Shown here piece by piece: positions 36,200-49,663 of a DNA stretch of 64,000 bases. The DNA lies in NCBI GenBank assembly GCA_963513935.1, contig OY740765.1:78155054-78219053 (forward strand), given 5' to 3'. The notes beneath the pieces were generated by a model, which ran no database searches, had not been told where the DNA came from, and worked only from the letters and a program-made list of their open reading frames with translations. Position 1 is the first letter of the stretch. Each line of letters starts with the position of its first letter. Source of the DNA: Aphrophora alni (Eukaryota > Arthropoda > Insecta > Hemiptera > Aphrophoridae). The position numbers were made by a program, and so were the translations under genes.

Positions 36200-37200
36200 C
36201 ATTTAGTGATAGTTTTTTGACAGACCTCCAATAAATAAGTCTACAGTATCAAGACCGTTACAACGTTTTAGGAAATCAGTACAATTAAAGACCAGGAAGT
36301 CCTAAATCTGCATGTACTGAAGACAAACATTAGACGTAATCCAAACATTTATTCAAAATCCTTATACTTCAGCTAGACAAGTTGCAGATCATAACATAAG
36401 TCATAGGTCTGTTTTAAATATTGTACACAATTATAAATTCCATCCTTATAAAGTGTCATTGGTGCAAGAGCTTGCAGAGAATGATTTTGACAAATGGACT
36501 GAGTTTCATGAGACAATGATGAGAAAATGTGATGAAAACCAAGATTTTTTAGCTTCATTGTTGTTTTCAGATGAAATTACCTTCATGCTTAATGGACATG
36601 TCTATAGACATAATTGTTGATACTGGAGCGACCATAATTCTCATTGGATGAGTGAATCTCATATACAAAGCCATCAAAAAGTGAATGCCTGGGCCAGAAT
36701 AATTGACTACAATATTGTAGAGCTGTTTGGGAACTTGAATGGTGGTGCCTACCTGAATTTTATAAACAACAAAATTCTGCCAGCAATATGCAATTTTCTC
36801 GGACAAAATTTCAACTCAGTATGGTTCCAGTAAGACTCATTATGCTAGGAAGGTACACACACTTTTAGACCAAGTGTTTCCAAACTAATGGATCGGTTGT
36901 AGGGGCACTATTGAGTGGCCAGTAAGGTCACTGGATATGAATCCTTTAATTTTTTTTCTGGGGTGTCTTAAACAAAATGTTTATAAAACCAAACCAGTTA
37001 ACACTGAAGACCTGATGAACCACATAATGGAAGGGTAATGAAAATTACATCGAGGTGCTGCGAAACATCACTTCTGGAGGTTTTATCGATAGGTTGGCAT
37101 GTTGTCAAAATCTACTTCTAGAGCATTTGAGCATCTTTTGTAACATCTTTTGAGGTATACTAACTTTTTATGAACATTAAAAAAGTTCTGTTTTGTTTGA
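36200..37200 (+). pseudogene. mariner/IS630-class transposase remnant (second family)
   Basis: Plus-strand frames read, in order, STVSRPLQRFRK (DNA-binding helix-turn-helix), PYTSARQVADHNISHRSV, LFSDEITFMLNGHVYRHN (first catalytic Asp, SDE present), SHQKVNAWARI, NSVWFQ then a stop where the second Asp motif should be, and TIEWPVRS.DMNPL followed by CLKQNVYKTKPVNTEDL. Stops and frameshifts make it inactive. Unlike the 17.3-kb element the first Asp is kept. Terminal inverted repeats were not found. The longest open piece, 36648-36833, covers the middle. Confidence 0.75.
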
Positions 37201-37902
37201 TATAAAAGTGCTTCCTTTTTTGACCTTGTCATTCTACATTTAAGAAACTTATTTTGACACTAATGTCCTTTACCTTATTTGTCTTTTAATAAACATATAA
37301 GAAAAAGTGATGATTGAGCCATAAGTTATGATTGTATGTGTTTAAAAGTTTATTCCCCAGTTTTGTTATTTCATAACTTCAAACATCCACTACTCAAGAT
37401 AGAGTCAACCATTTGAAGTCGAATTTGCGGCATTTTTCTCTTTTTAAACCTTATTTTGATACCAAATTCGACATATGTTTACATTAAAGATTTTTGACCG
37501 ACTCCTGGATGGGACATCACCCAAGCGTTTAAAATCCATGAAAAGGGCATGAAACTCTTAGGAGTTATAAAAACATTTCCATACTTTTTCCACACTGTAT
37601 ATAATGATGTAAAGAATTTTATATATTTTCACATATTTTCTTCTGTTTAGTAATTGTAAACTTTAAGTAAATTAAAATTTGTTTGGTATTATAAATGTTG
37701 TGTTATTTTATGTTATAAACAATCAAAAACAGTAGTTTTCCGGACCAGTAGAGGCTCTTAATTCCTGTGTTAAGTTTGTATAAATCTGTTGATTTTTCAT
37801 TAAATCTAACCTCATACAGGCATATGCCTGTTGAGGATTACATTGTAAGCACATGACTAATTTTGTTTTTGTATTTGAATTTATAACTGTAATGAACTAC
37901 AT

Positions 37903-38746
37903 TTGAGAAAACTTCAATAACCAAATGAAATAAACCACAACTTTTCACAAAAACTCACTTTATTTGTGCGACACAAATACAAGCCGATATTTCAATCACT
38001 AAGTCATCATTCTTAGCTGCTACATGCACACAAACCCTACTGACAGTGGACTGTGACTGGCAAAGCCAAAGCCTCACTTTTATAATAATCAGAAGCAACT
38101 TGACCATGCTACCAAGTCCAATGCCATCATAGTATATTCAATAATACAATGTCAAAGATTAATATAGCATATCATATGCAATGTAATAATCAGATGTAAA
38201 AAAAATAATCAGATGTAATTGTAATACATCATAATCAAAAACTATAAAACAAAAACAGAAAAGGTACCACCGCCTCATCTCCTCATCTCGCCCACTAAAA
38301 AAAACAAACAAAAAAAAAACACCCAAGCAAAATATACATAATATCTAAAACTAACATAGAAAGAAATATACCTACAAAAAATATACACACACACATGTAA
38401 ATAAATAGACATATAAATAAGGAAGTAAAAGCACGAAAAAATAGAAATAAAAAATAAATGACAACAAAAGGAAAAACCCCACAAAAAAAAAAAAAAAAAA
38501 ACATTAAAACAAGAAAAAATAAAAATCACCCACACACTAAATATAAGATAGAAAAATAAATGGTTAATTTGCTTCTTCTTGTTATAAAAGTGAGGCTTTA
38601 GCTTTGCCACTCACAGTCCACTGTCAATAGGTTTTGTGTGCATGTAGCAGCTTAGGATGATGACTTATGCCATTGAAAAGTTGTGTTGCACAAATAAAGT
38701 GATTTTTTGTGGAAAGTTGTGTTTTAATTCATTTGGTTATTCTCAA
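37903..38746. mobile_element. Short inverted-repeat element, probably a deleted Penelope-like element
   Basis: Left arm 37903-38095 and right arm 38572-38746 are inverted copies of about 170 bp. They share ACATGCACACAAA, GACAGTGGACTGTGA, AAGCCTCACTTTTATAA and the outer ATAACCAAATGAA. The centre (38100-38570) is A-rich filler without coding sequence. The arms' ATGATGACTTA...GAAA text resembles Penelope terminal repeats with a degraded hammerhead core. A foldback-type element is the alternative. Confidence 0.65.
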
Positions 38747-38749
38747 TAT

Positions 38750-41189
<2,440 letters not shown>

Positions 41190-41600
41190 CTAAATATATT
41201 CAGCCTCACTGCCATACTCGCAAAGTTATAAAAATATTTAATAACACTATAGAGCAATAATTAACCACATATTACATAAGATTATTTAAATAATAATAAT
41301 TTGTATATATTATTAGTGCATTTTTAATATATTACTTCTAGAAATTATGATCTATGCTATTATATCTAGTCTATTCATGCTAATCATAGAAGTCCCCTTC
41401 TACCAAGGGTATTGAAGTAGAATATGGGTCGGGTTTAAAAATTTTGGTTACATGAAGGGTGATTCAAAATTATGTAACCAAACTTTAGGAAATGATTGTA
41501 CAAGCAAAAATTCCTATAAAGAAGTGTCCAAAAACTATTTATTTTTCGCCTGTCATTCTGTTTCGTAAAAAAAAAAATTATACTTTAAAAACATCATACT

Positions 41601-42370
41601 TTGAAATTGTATGATATATTGCAAATGCATTCATTTTATACTGATGGCTTATTGAAACCTATAAAATACCACTCAGATTCCAGTGTCTACATACTTTATT
41701 TAAATGTGATATATCATATACCATCTTTGTCATTGTCTAGCATTGAAACTGAACTAATGGTAATATTTGCAGCTCTTCAGGCATATAGCAGATAGCAATA
41801 TTTGTTTACTGACTGACTCCAGATTATCTCTGCATGTAATTTCATCATTTAAACCATCACTATTTTTCTGACTTATGCAATAAAATCACACAATAAATAT
41901 ACTTCACACAATAAATAAACAAGTATGGACAAAGTAATATATTGGGGAAAGAAATAGTAAATGAATGGGCGAAGATCACATTAAATGAAAACCAAACCTC
42001 TAACAACAGAAACATTAAAAATGTCTTTATACCAAAGCAGAATGATTTTGAAGGAGATTAAAGAATGATTTAAGCTTAGATGTACCCAAAGTGGTAGAAA
42101 TTCAAATTACTTTATGAAATTCAAAATAAACCAAATGTTCTTGTAATATACAATAATATAGCAAGAAATACACAGACATTCATTGCCAGAATAATAACAG
42201 GTCATATAATTACTGAACAATATCAACACATTTTACTGATAATCGACACCATTCACATGATCAACTAGACATGCAATAGAAATAACAGGTACTTTCAACA
42301 GCAACAATCATGTAAGAAATCAACTGATAGGACACCTTGAGACATTAAATCCAAAGGAAAGAATAATGAA
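41601..42370 (+). pseudogene. Non-LTR retrotransposon remnant: RNase H domain and tail
   Basis: From 41601 the frame reads HSFYTDG (first RNase H strand with catalytic Asp) and SSIETELMVIFAALQA (catalytic Glu helix). After a frame change ICLLTDSRLSLHVI gives the DS motif, and near 41945 GKEIVNEWAKITLNEN gives the GNE..ANE.AK helix. Near 42190 FIARIITGHIITEQYQH follows the RTGH tail motif. It is a 5'-truncated, frame-broken copy distinct from the 49.7-kb one. The target of insertion is the MYRF intron. Confidence 0.65.
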
Positions 42371-42623
42371 TGTAAGTTTAAAGAGTAAAAACTTTTAGTC
42401 ATGGCTGTGAAAATATACACGATACAATAAGCGTTAACATGTTAGCCCGTGGACTGAAGAATTTTAAAAATAAGTTATAGGTACAGTACCTGATTTGTCT
42501 TATGTCCAATCCAATGTATCACTAGGTGATTACCACGGTTTCAGGTATCTAAGTACGCATCAGATCGTGTGGGAATATCCTTACATAAGGTCTTCAAATA
42601 AATACATATAATCCTTACATAGT

Positions 42624-44779
42624 TTGCACCAGACCCAAATAAACAAAGTGATTACCGATTCAATTTTACGGATTAATAACATTGATAATAATAAAAAGAA
42701 AACAATACTCACAAAATTTTCGAATTTATTGCTAAAAAACCAGAACCAAATTAATAACATTAACTATGACCACAAGTTTTTCCCTCATGTCATTAATCAT
42801 ATGATATTCCATTCATGAGCAATGAAAATAAATTGCTCAACAAATGCCCAAAATTTAATTTGCCACAAAAAGGAATAAACCATTTGTTTTCAGAAATTAT
42901 TCACGCAGAAGCCGCCATAAAAATGCTACATACAACTAAAGCATAAACCACAGCAATGGTTGACATTAATAACAAGTTAAAAAGCGCTGTTTGTTGACCT
43001 AATTGTAATAGACTGTTTCAAGATCGTTTTCAGAATGAACGACATACTGCGACGTGCATAGCAAATTAACTGGAACAAAACAACGCATTAATAACAAAGG
43101 CTGATAAAGGAAACTCTACCGTCGGTCATGAACGGAATGCGTACAACTTTAAGTAAACAACTCCATGGCCGATAATAACATTGTTAAATTATCTAAAGAT
43201 CCCATGACCAACTACAACAAGGAAATAAACAAAACCTTGAATAAATATAAGACTTTGCTTTCGAATAACAACATCAGATCCCTAAGAATGATTGACCCTC
43301 ATGTCCCTTGCCTGAAAGGGTTATCCAAAGTACACAAGCCGATATACCCGATATGACCTCTTGTAAACTTTACTTCTGCCCCTATACAAGTTATCTAAAT
43401 ATTTGGACACAATCTTAAGACATGAATTGATCTCACAAATAATCATTGCATAATCAATAGTTCTGACCTTATTGATAAAATAAAATCTGTCAACTTTATT
43501 AATAGATATAAACTTATCTTCTTTGACATGGTAAACTTGTACACTAGTATCACGATAGATGAAACCATTGAAATCATTTACAATAACCTGAAAGAACACT
43601 CTAGCCTTCAAGCTCTGGATGAACTAATTAATCTATTAACAACTGTCCTCAAACAAAACTATTTTGAGTTCAACAATGATTGTTTTTTACAAATGATGGC
43701 CTAGTCATGGGATCCCCACTTTCTAGCATGCTCTCAGAAATATTCTTAAATTATATAGAAAACAAATATATCTGGACAGATAATAACCAATATAAAAAAA
43801 GAATCATATATTACTATAGATATGCGGATAACATAATTGTATTGTATGACGGTAACAACACACAGATCCAAATTTTTAACAACTACTTCAATAACATGCA
43901 ACCCGAACCCATTTAAATTCACTTTTGAAACTAAACAAGAAAACAAACTTAATTATCTTGATTTAACATTAACCAAGTGCAAAAACCAATTGAAGTTTAA
44001 TATATATCAGAAACCAACTTCTACAGACGAAACAATCCATACCACATCCCACCAACCATATTATCAAAAAGTATCCGCATACAATAGTTTCGATCATCGC
44101 CTTCTCTCCATCCATTGAACAATCTGACTATGATCACAAAGTGAACATTATCAAACACATAGCCCTTTCCAATGGATATGACACCTTCTTGATCGACAAA
44201 CTAATAACAAAACATACAAGTGATAAAAAAACTAAAAAGCCTAAAAAGAAACAATCTTATGTCTCTGTAAAATATGGAATTCTGTTTAATATCACCTTAA
44301 GCAGAGAATTGTCTAAACGTGATGTTGTTACTATTTTTAAAACTTCTAACAAACTTGAATATATATTGAACAAGCCTTTTAAAAAATCAGATCCAACACA
44401 AAAAACAGGAATCTATAGATTATCCTGTAATGATTTCCCGAGCTATTATATAGGTCAAACAGGACGGCCATTTATAAAAAGGTTTAAAGAACACCCACTT
44501 AAAAATTGTCAGAGCACAGTAGTATCAAATTTTGTCGAACACCTAATACAAAACAACCACAGATATACAGATTTCTCTAAAAATATGGACATACCATATG
44601 TATGCAATAAAGGCCATTACATAGACTGATGGGAAGAGTTTGCCATTTACAAGGCAGTAAAAACCGATACTAAACGTCAACTAAATGACAAGGTTTCTTT
44701 CCAGGGTAATATTATGTTTGACACTTTGATCAGAATTCAAAACAGTACTACATCACATCCCATCAGAGACAAGGAGTAG
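42624..44779 (+). pseudogene. Penelope reverse transcriptase / GIY-YIG endonuclease, frame-broken
   Basis: Successive frames show the N-terminal region (42624-42818), ALITKADKGNSTVV near 43085, CLKGLSKVHKP near 43308 (the LPKIHK motif), a DMVNLYTSI-like strand near 43525, GLVMGSPLSSMLSEIF near 43697, then RYADNIIVLYD near 43818. LNYLDLTLTKC lies near 43950, and TGIYRLSCNDFPSYYIGQTG near 44404-44465 with RFKEH downstream forms the GIY-YIG domain. It ends at TAG 44779. The catalytic pair normally read as DD appears as DN, and there are several stops and frameshifts, including a TGA at 44627. This copy cannot be active. Confidence 0.9.
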
Positions 44780-44961
44780 AGTGTAAGGAGAAAGGTAGGT
44801 CCAAACCAAATTATGACATTCTGACTAAACGTTTCACCTTGACCAGTCAGTTCGCAATCAGCTTAACTCTAGCAAATGTGTTTTAAAAATTTTTTTTAAA
44901 ATCTGTTTCATGTTGTGTTTTTTCTGTGAATCATGTTTTGTGTTGTAACTTTTAAATGTTT

Positions 44962-45088
44962 TGAGGACCTTATGTAAGGATATTCCCACACAATCTGAAG
45001 ATGGGTACTTAGATACCTGAAATTGCGGTAATCACCTAGCGATACATTGGATTGGACATAAGACAAATCAGGTACTGTACCTATAACT
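44962..45088 (+). repeat. 3' terminal repeat of Penelope-like element with hammerhead-like core
   Basis: Inverted copy of 42474-42597. At 44995-45033 the plus strand reads CTGAAGA, a helix GGGTA/TACCT closed by CTTAGA, then GAAA, a short ATT/AAT helix, then ATC followed by ACC, matching the order CUGANGA - stem II - GAAA - stem III - UH of a hammerhead ribozyme. Stem I next to the core is poorly paired. The left repeat has CTGATGC at the first box. Confidence 0.6.
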
Positions 45089-45210
45089 AATTGTTAAAAT
45101 AAGCTATTGGTTTTGAATAACATTGAATGCACATAACAAGAATCAATGGCCTATCAGTTGTGTGCTGAGTTTAAAATTTAATTTTTGTAACTTCCTAATA
45201 AATGTCATCA

Positions 45211-45455
45211 TGAAGTATTGTCTTATTTCTCTTTGGTATTTATATATTTATAAAATATATTTGAAATATAGTACATATGAAATATCATTTATGTCTAAAA
45301 AAATTTCTCATAGTTTGTTACCTATTAATGAAACATTCCTATAAGCTTATTTATAAATAAAATATAGACATATTGTAAAGTTAGTGTCTTAATTTTTTAT
45401 CAATAAAACCTATTTCACAATACAGTAGTATTAATATAATAATGAGAACACTCTA

Positions 45456-45515
<60 letters not shown>

Positions 45516-45778
45516 ATCTATGTATATATAGTGACTATATGCATAGAGTGTTTTCATTAATATATTAATACTATTGTGAAATAGGTTTTATTGATAACAA
45601 ATTAAGACACTAATTTTACAATATGTCTATATTTTATTTATAAATAAACATATAGGGATGTTTCATTAATAGGTTATCGAACTATGAGAAAATGTTTTAG
45701 ACATAAATGATATTTCATATGTACCGGTACTATATATCAAATATATATAATACCAAAGAGAAATAAGACAATACTTCA
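45211..45778. repeat. 568-bp palindrome with (TA)n centre
   Basis: The left arm 45211-45455 and right arm 45520-45778 are near-perfect inverted copies of about 250 bp, beginning TGAAGTATTGTC and ending GACAATACTTCA, around a (TA)n tract. There is no coding potential. It begins about 120 bp after the end of the Penelope-like element. It looks like a foldback element or MITE. No clear target duplication was found. Confidence 0.85.
45456..45513. repeat. (TA)n microsatellite
   Basis: Uninterrupted TA tract of over 50 bases forming the centre of the palindrome. Confidence 0.95.
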
Positions 45779-45789
45779 CATTAGGATTG

Positions 45790-47015
45790 TCAGATATTTA
45801 TACATATAAGAGACACATTGAATACCAGAAAAAAAGAAGTATATTTCCAAAACAACTTTCTGTCTTATGTCAATGGACATAACACCAAAAATTAACTAAA
45901 TTACTAACATTTATCATAACTACTACATTTAAGATCAACCCCATGTATATAAATCAAGAGTGTTTGCATTAAGTACATATGACTTTGTTTGTAGTGTGGA
46001 GAGAAGATCAGTTTTACTAATCTTTAAACCACATTTAAAAAAAATCACTTATAAGCCAGCAAGGATAAGGCACATTATACTGTTTTATACTCATCACCTA
46101 AATTTTAACAGCTACAGTTAATCTAACAATGAGTTTGACTTTCAGAGGGTATAATTCTTCAAACGAATTGCTTGAACACGTTTATTATAATAAAATGTTT
46201 AGTTACTAAGACGTGTTTTGCCATACTCAGTGATACCTTGGATTTGACTGTCATATTTATAACTCAGTTGTAGCTAGTGAGTCATAAAACATGTAGTTAA
46301 ACTTTTTATTTGTTATTTTTAAATTTAAGGTTTTAACTTTGTGGAAGTCAAACATTATGAGATAATGAATAAACACAAACACTGTTATAACGGACAGAAA
46401 TGGTATTATTAAAAAAAATATAATAGTGTTTATTATTTTCTTTATTAGATAATTTTATTTTTGTTGCTAAGTTTAAAATGTAAGTGTAGAGAACAATATA
46501 TATAATGTCAAGTTCACTCTGATGTATATATTATGGTGTATTTTTAGACATGTACCATTATGGAACTAAAAATAAGATACTAGAACATATGGTCATACCA
46601 GCATATGTAACATGACTTTAATGTGAAGTACCGGTATTTGCAGGTGAAATATATAGTTGTGTATCTTTGACATGGACGTGTGAAGTAGTTTTCTTCACAA
46701 GGAAAGATTGGGCTGAAGGAAACTTGATACAGGCTGACTTTGAGACATAGGTTGCCTATATAAATGGAGCTAAGGTGAATGATACTGACATTAAAGACTC
46801 AAGAGTAATTGGAATTGAGGAATTGGATCTGTAGCTCATACCTGTTGGAAAGGTGTCTCGGTATTCCTGTCAGAGCCATAAACAATTTTGCTGTTTTCCA
46901 GTCTGGAAGAGGTATGGACATATTTTATTATAGCCTGGTAATGTACTTATGTTTATCTTTATTAGGAAAATGAGGTGCACTTTAATTTTAAGTAAAAAAT
47001 TATTTGATAAATATA
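45790..47015. other. Intron-like AT-rich stretch
   Basis: Within a MYRF intron. A splice-bounded 61-base segment at about 46851-46911 on the minus strand was examined and rejected as a MYRF exon. No repeat boundary found. Confidence 0.4.
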
Positions 47016-47020
47016 TACAT

Positions 47021-48509
47021 TGAAACAATTCAAATTTATTAATAATAAGAGGTTATTTAAAATGCCACACGTTGATGCGCTATTTGAAACAATTCTATTT
47101 CTAATAAAAGGCTTTGATTATTTAGAAATGATTATTTAATAAAGTTGGACGCCATTTTGTAGTATTTATTACAAAAATAAAAATAAAATTATTAATTAAA
47201 AATTATTACTCTTGAAGAGAGTTTATGTTTCTCTTAGGTCGCAAGTTCTATTGAAACAGTGTACTTTGTAGAATATTAAATGAAATACAGAATACTTTTT
47301 TTCTGAAATGTATATTTTATTATTAATAAACATCATAAACGTCAAAATTCATACAAATCAAATATCACCTGAAAAGTAAGAACTATATATAACATCCTAC
47401 ATACTAAATTAATCAAAAATTACGTTCATTAATATTTTATTTGTTATTATTTTTTATGGTTGCAATCTACTTTTAAATTGAAATTTCTAAGTATTCAGAA
47501 GCTAAAATTTATTTATTTTACATAATTACTTTTATAAAACTTTAATTCTTTTTTTAAGTTTAAAACATCAAATTCAAAAAGTTGAACAAAGAAAATATTT
47601 TATTTATAAAAGATTTCAATAACTATATTCCAAACACACATTATCTCTCTTTGAAAAAATATGCGACAATTCTATAAACATAATATTCAACTTTCAACAA
47701 TAAATCACAAGTTCTTAATTAATTAAATTTTTGAGTTTCTATTTAAAATAGTTTAGGCATGTTATACCAGACATGCATTCACTCACAAAAGTTAAATTGA
47801 ACGTTTTACATAAAACTTTTAATTAAATCACTTCTTTTCCGGGTTGAAGTCACATGGCGTTGTTTTATCGAAATCTCGTCTCTCGTTTTAAAAATAACTT
47901 TTTTAGATTTCCTTTTCACTTGTATAACAGTCACATTTATTTACTTTGTCGTTAGTTCAAAGTATTCTATTCAAGTTATTTGGTTTTTCTTTAAAACACA
48001 GTTACTTGTTCTTTTTACACACGTTTTCCTGCTTACGTAGTACTTCGTCTATTGCACCATGTTATACAATCACGCCTTTTTACTTTTAAAAGTTTATTAC
48101 TTGCCGATTGAAACTAACTCACTTTATTATACATTAGTACTTTTAAAACAACTTTTAGTTCCTTAGAAAAACACTTTCTTTCGACGTCTCCACATTTTCT
48201 CAGCAAACATACTTATTTTCTGAGCGTGCTCTTTCTCTGAATGTCAAGCTCTGACTGACTTGTCCCAACCGCTTTCGTCCTTTATGTTCAAATTGTTAAC
48301 ATTGCAATTTTCTTACAACTAAACTTATACCTGTTTTAAATATTAACAACACACATAATAATTTTCTCTGATCATTTTGTGCTAATTATTTTCTTTATTC
48401 TTTATTCGTTTTATTCAAAAAACAAAATACGTTTCCTGTTTGTTGCATTGAGTAAAACGTATACTCCATTCAATTTAAGATAACCAAACTGAAAATGTAC
48501 ACTATTACA
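47021..48509 (-). mobile_element. Solo LTR (copy M2) of the TGTAAT LTR family
   Basis: On the minus strand it starts TGTAATAGTGTAC at 48509 and ends TTGTTTCA at 47021, 1489 bp, flanked by a perfect four-base duplication ACAT (47017-47020 and 48510-48513). Closely related to M1 along its length. The common motif is slightly changed (TGGCGTCC) at 47154-47147. There is no internal region. Confidence 0.88.
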
Positions 48510-48720
48510 ACATAGATCCCCAAACTCCTTGAAAGTTAATTTGTAAGATTCTATTTTGTCCTCTTTCAAGTCTCACAGCGATTTTTAAAGTTATAATTAG
48601 TATTTGCACATTTTAAATAGAAGAGACTCATTGTACATATGTCATGTTGTGTACATGCCAATGTTTGTACATGAGAAACTTGTTTCTCAGTATGAAGCAA
48701 TTTAGGTTTATTAAAGAAAA

Positions 48721-48805
48721 TACTTCAGAAATGCAAAATGGTTTAAATTGCAAGGAGAGTGACTTCAGAAATGCAAAATGGTTTAAAATGTAAGGAGAGT
48801 GAGTG
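48721..48805. repeat. Two-unit tandem duplication, 39 bp
   Basis: CTTCAGAAATGCAAAATGG...AAGGAGAGTGA occurs twice in a row with three or fewer differences. Confidence 0.85.
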
Positions 48806-49663
48806 TTGAACTATTTATTGAAATACTTAAGTGTTTCATTGTGTCGACCATGGTTTTCTACTTGAAAAATTATGGGTAATAGGTGTGGTGCACAGTTGAT
48901 TAAAAAGCTATCTATTTCATTAAATGCAATGTGTATGAATTGGAAACTCTATATGTAATTTCAAAAACACAAGTGTTGTATTGATGTCACTCAAAGGTTT
49001 TTTTTAGTTTCTTCTTCTTTTTAGTTCATATAAATGTGTTATGTAATTGTTAATTTAGCGGTAGTCTGACAGCATTTGTTGATGTCAATGCTCTGAGTTA
49101 CTGTGTGGAGACTGAAAACATCTTTAACACTGTTTACAAATTGATTTGGACAAATATGATGTTGCTTTAAAAGTTATCAAATGTAGCACAAACGTCACAA
49201 ACTCATATGCAAAATCAAATTTGAAGTAATCAAAATGTAAGTAAATTGTTTAGGAGTAAATGTCAAATATAAAAATAAACCAGCTGTAATACTCAAATTT
49301 TAAATTTAGCTTTGACATAAAGAATATTTGCTGAATAAGGAAAAGGGGATTTTATGATTGGTTTGAAAGAAATACGACGTAAGTCAAATTAAAGCCTAAA
49401 AAATATTTGAGACAAGGGAAAGAAAAATTTAAATAGATTTCCAAAATATAAATTTAAGGTAAATCATGTTTAGTTATAAGATATAATAAATATTGAAGTG
49501 AGAGATTATTTTGTGAACATAGACGATGCTTGTTGTCAAGCAAAATGATTTGGACAGTGTCAGTGGGACCAGAAATGTGAACCCTGTTATAGTGTTATGT
49601 AAAAAAGCAAGCATGCGTGGAGACAGTTGGAAGGGAACCTTTGAAGTGATCAGATGTATTTGT

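Larger units (their letters stand above)
42474..45088 (+). mobile_element. Penelope-like element with inverted terminal repeats
   Basis: The ends are an inverted repeat of about 125 bp: 42474-42597 matches the reverse complement of 44962-45088 with few differences (shared GTACAGTACCTGATTTGTCT and CCTTACATAAGGTC). The interior carries reverse transcriptase and GIY-YIG endonuclease remnants in the plus direction. This is the EN-containing Penelope architecture. The 3' repeat holds a hammerhead-like core at 44995-45033. Confidence 0.9.

Noticed and set aside
36567..36806. Minus-strand 79-residue frame
   Set aside because: Shadow of the plus-strand mariner-class transposase remnant, which has family motifs.
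38275..38610. 111-residue Phe-rich minus-strand frame resembling a membrane protein
   Set aside because: Antisense of an A-rich filler inside an inverted-repeat element; hydrophobicity comes from poly-T.
46851..46911. Minus-strand 61-base segment with good acceptor (CCTCTTCCAG) and donor (CAG|GTATGA) between two MYRF exons
   Set aside because: Its length would shift the frame, while the exons at 59078 and 41174 already join in phase 0 as in other MYRF proteins (IIVR-ASNPGQ).
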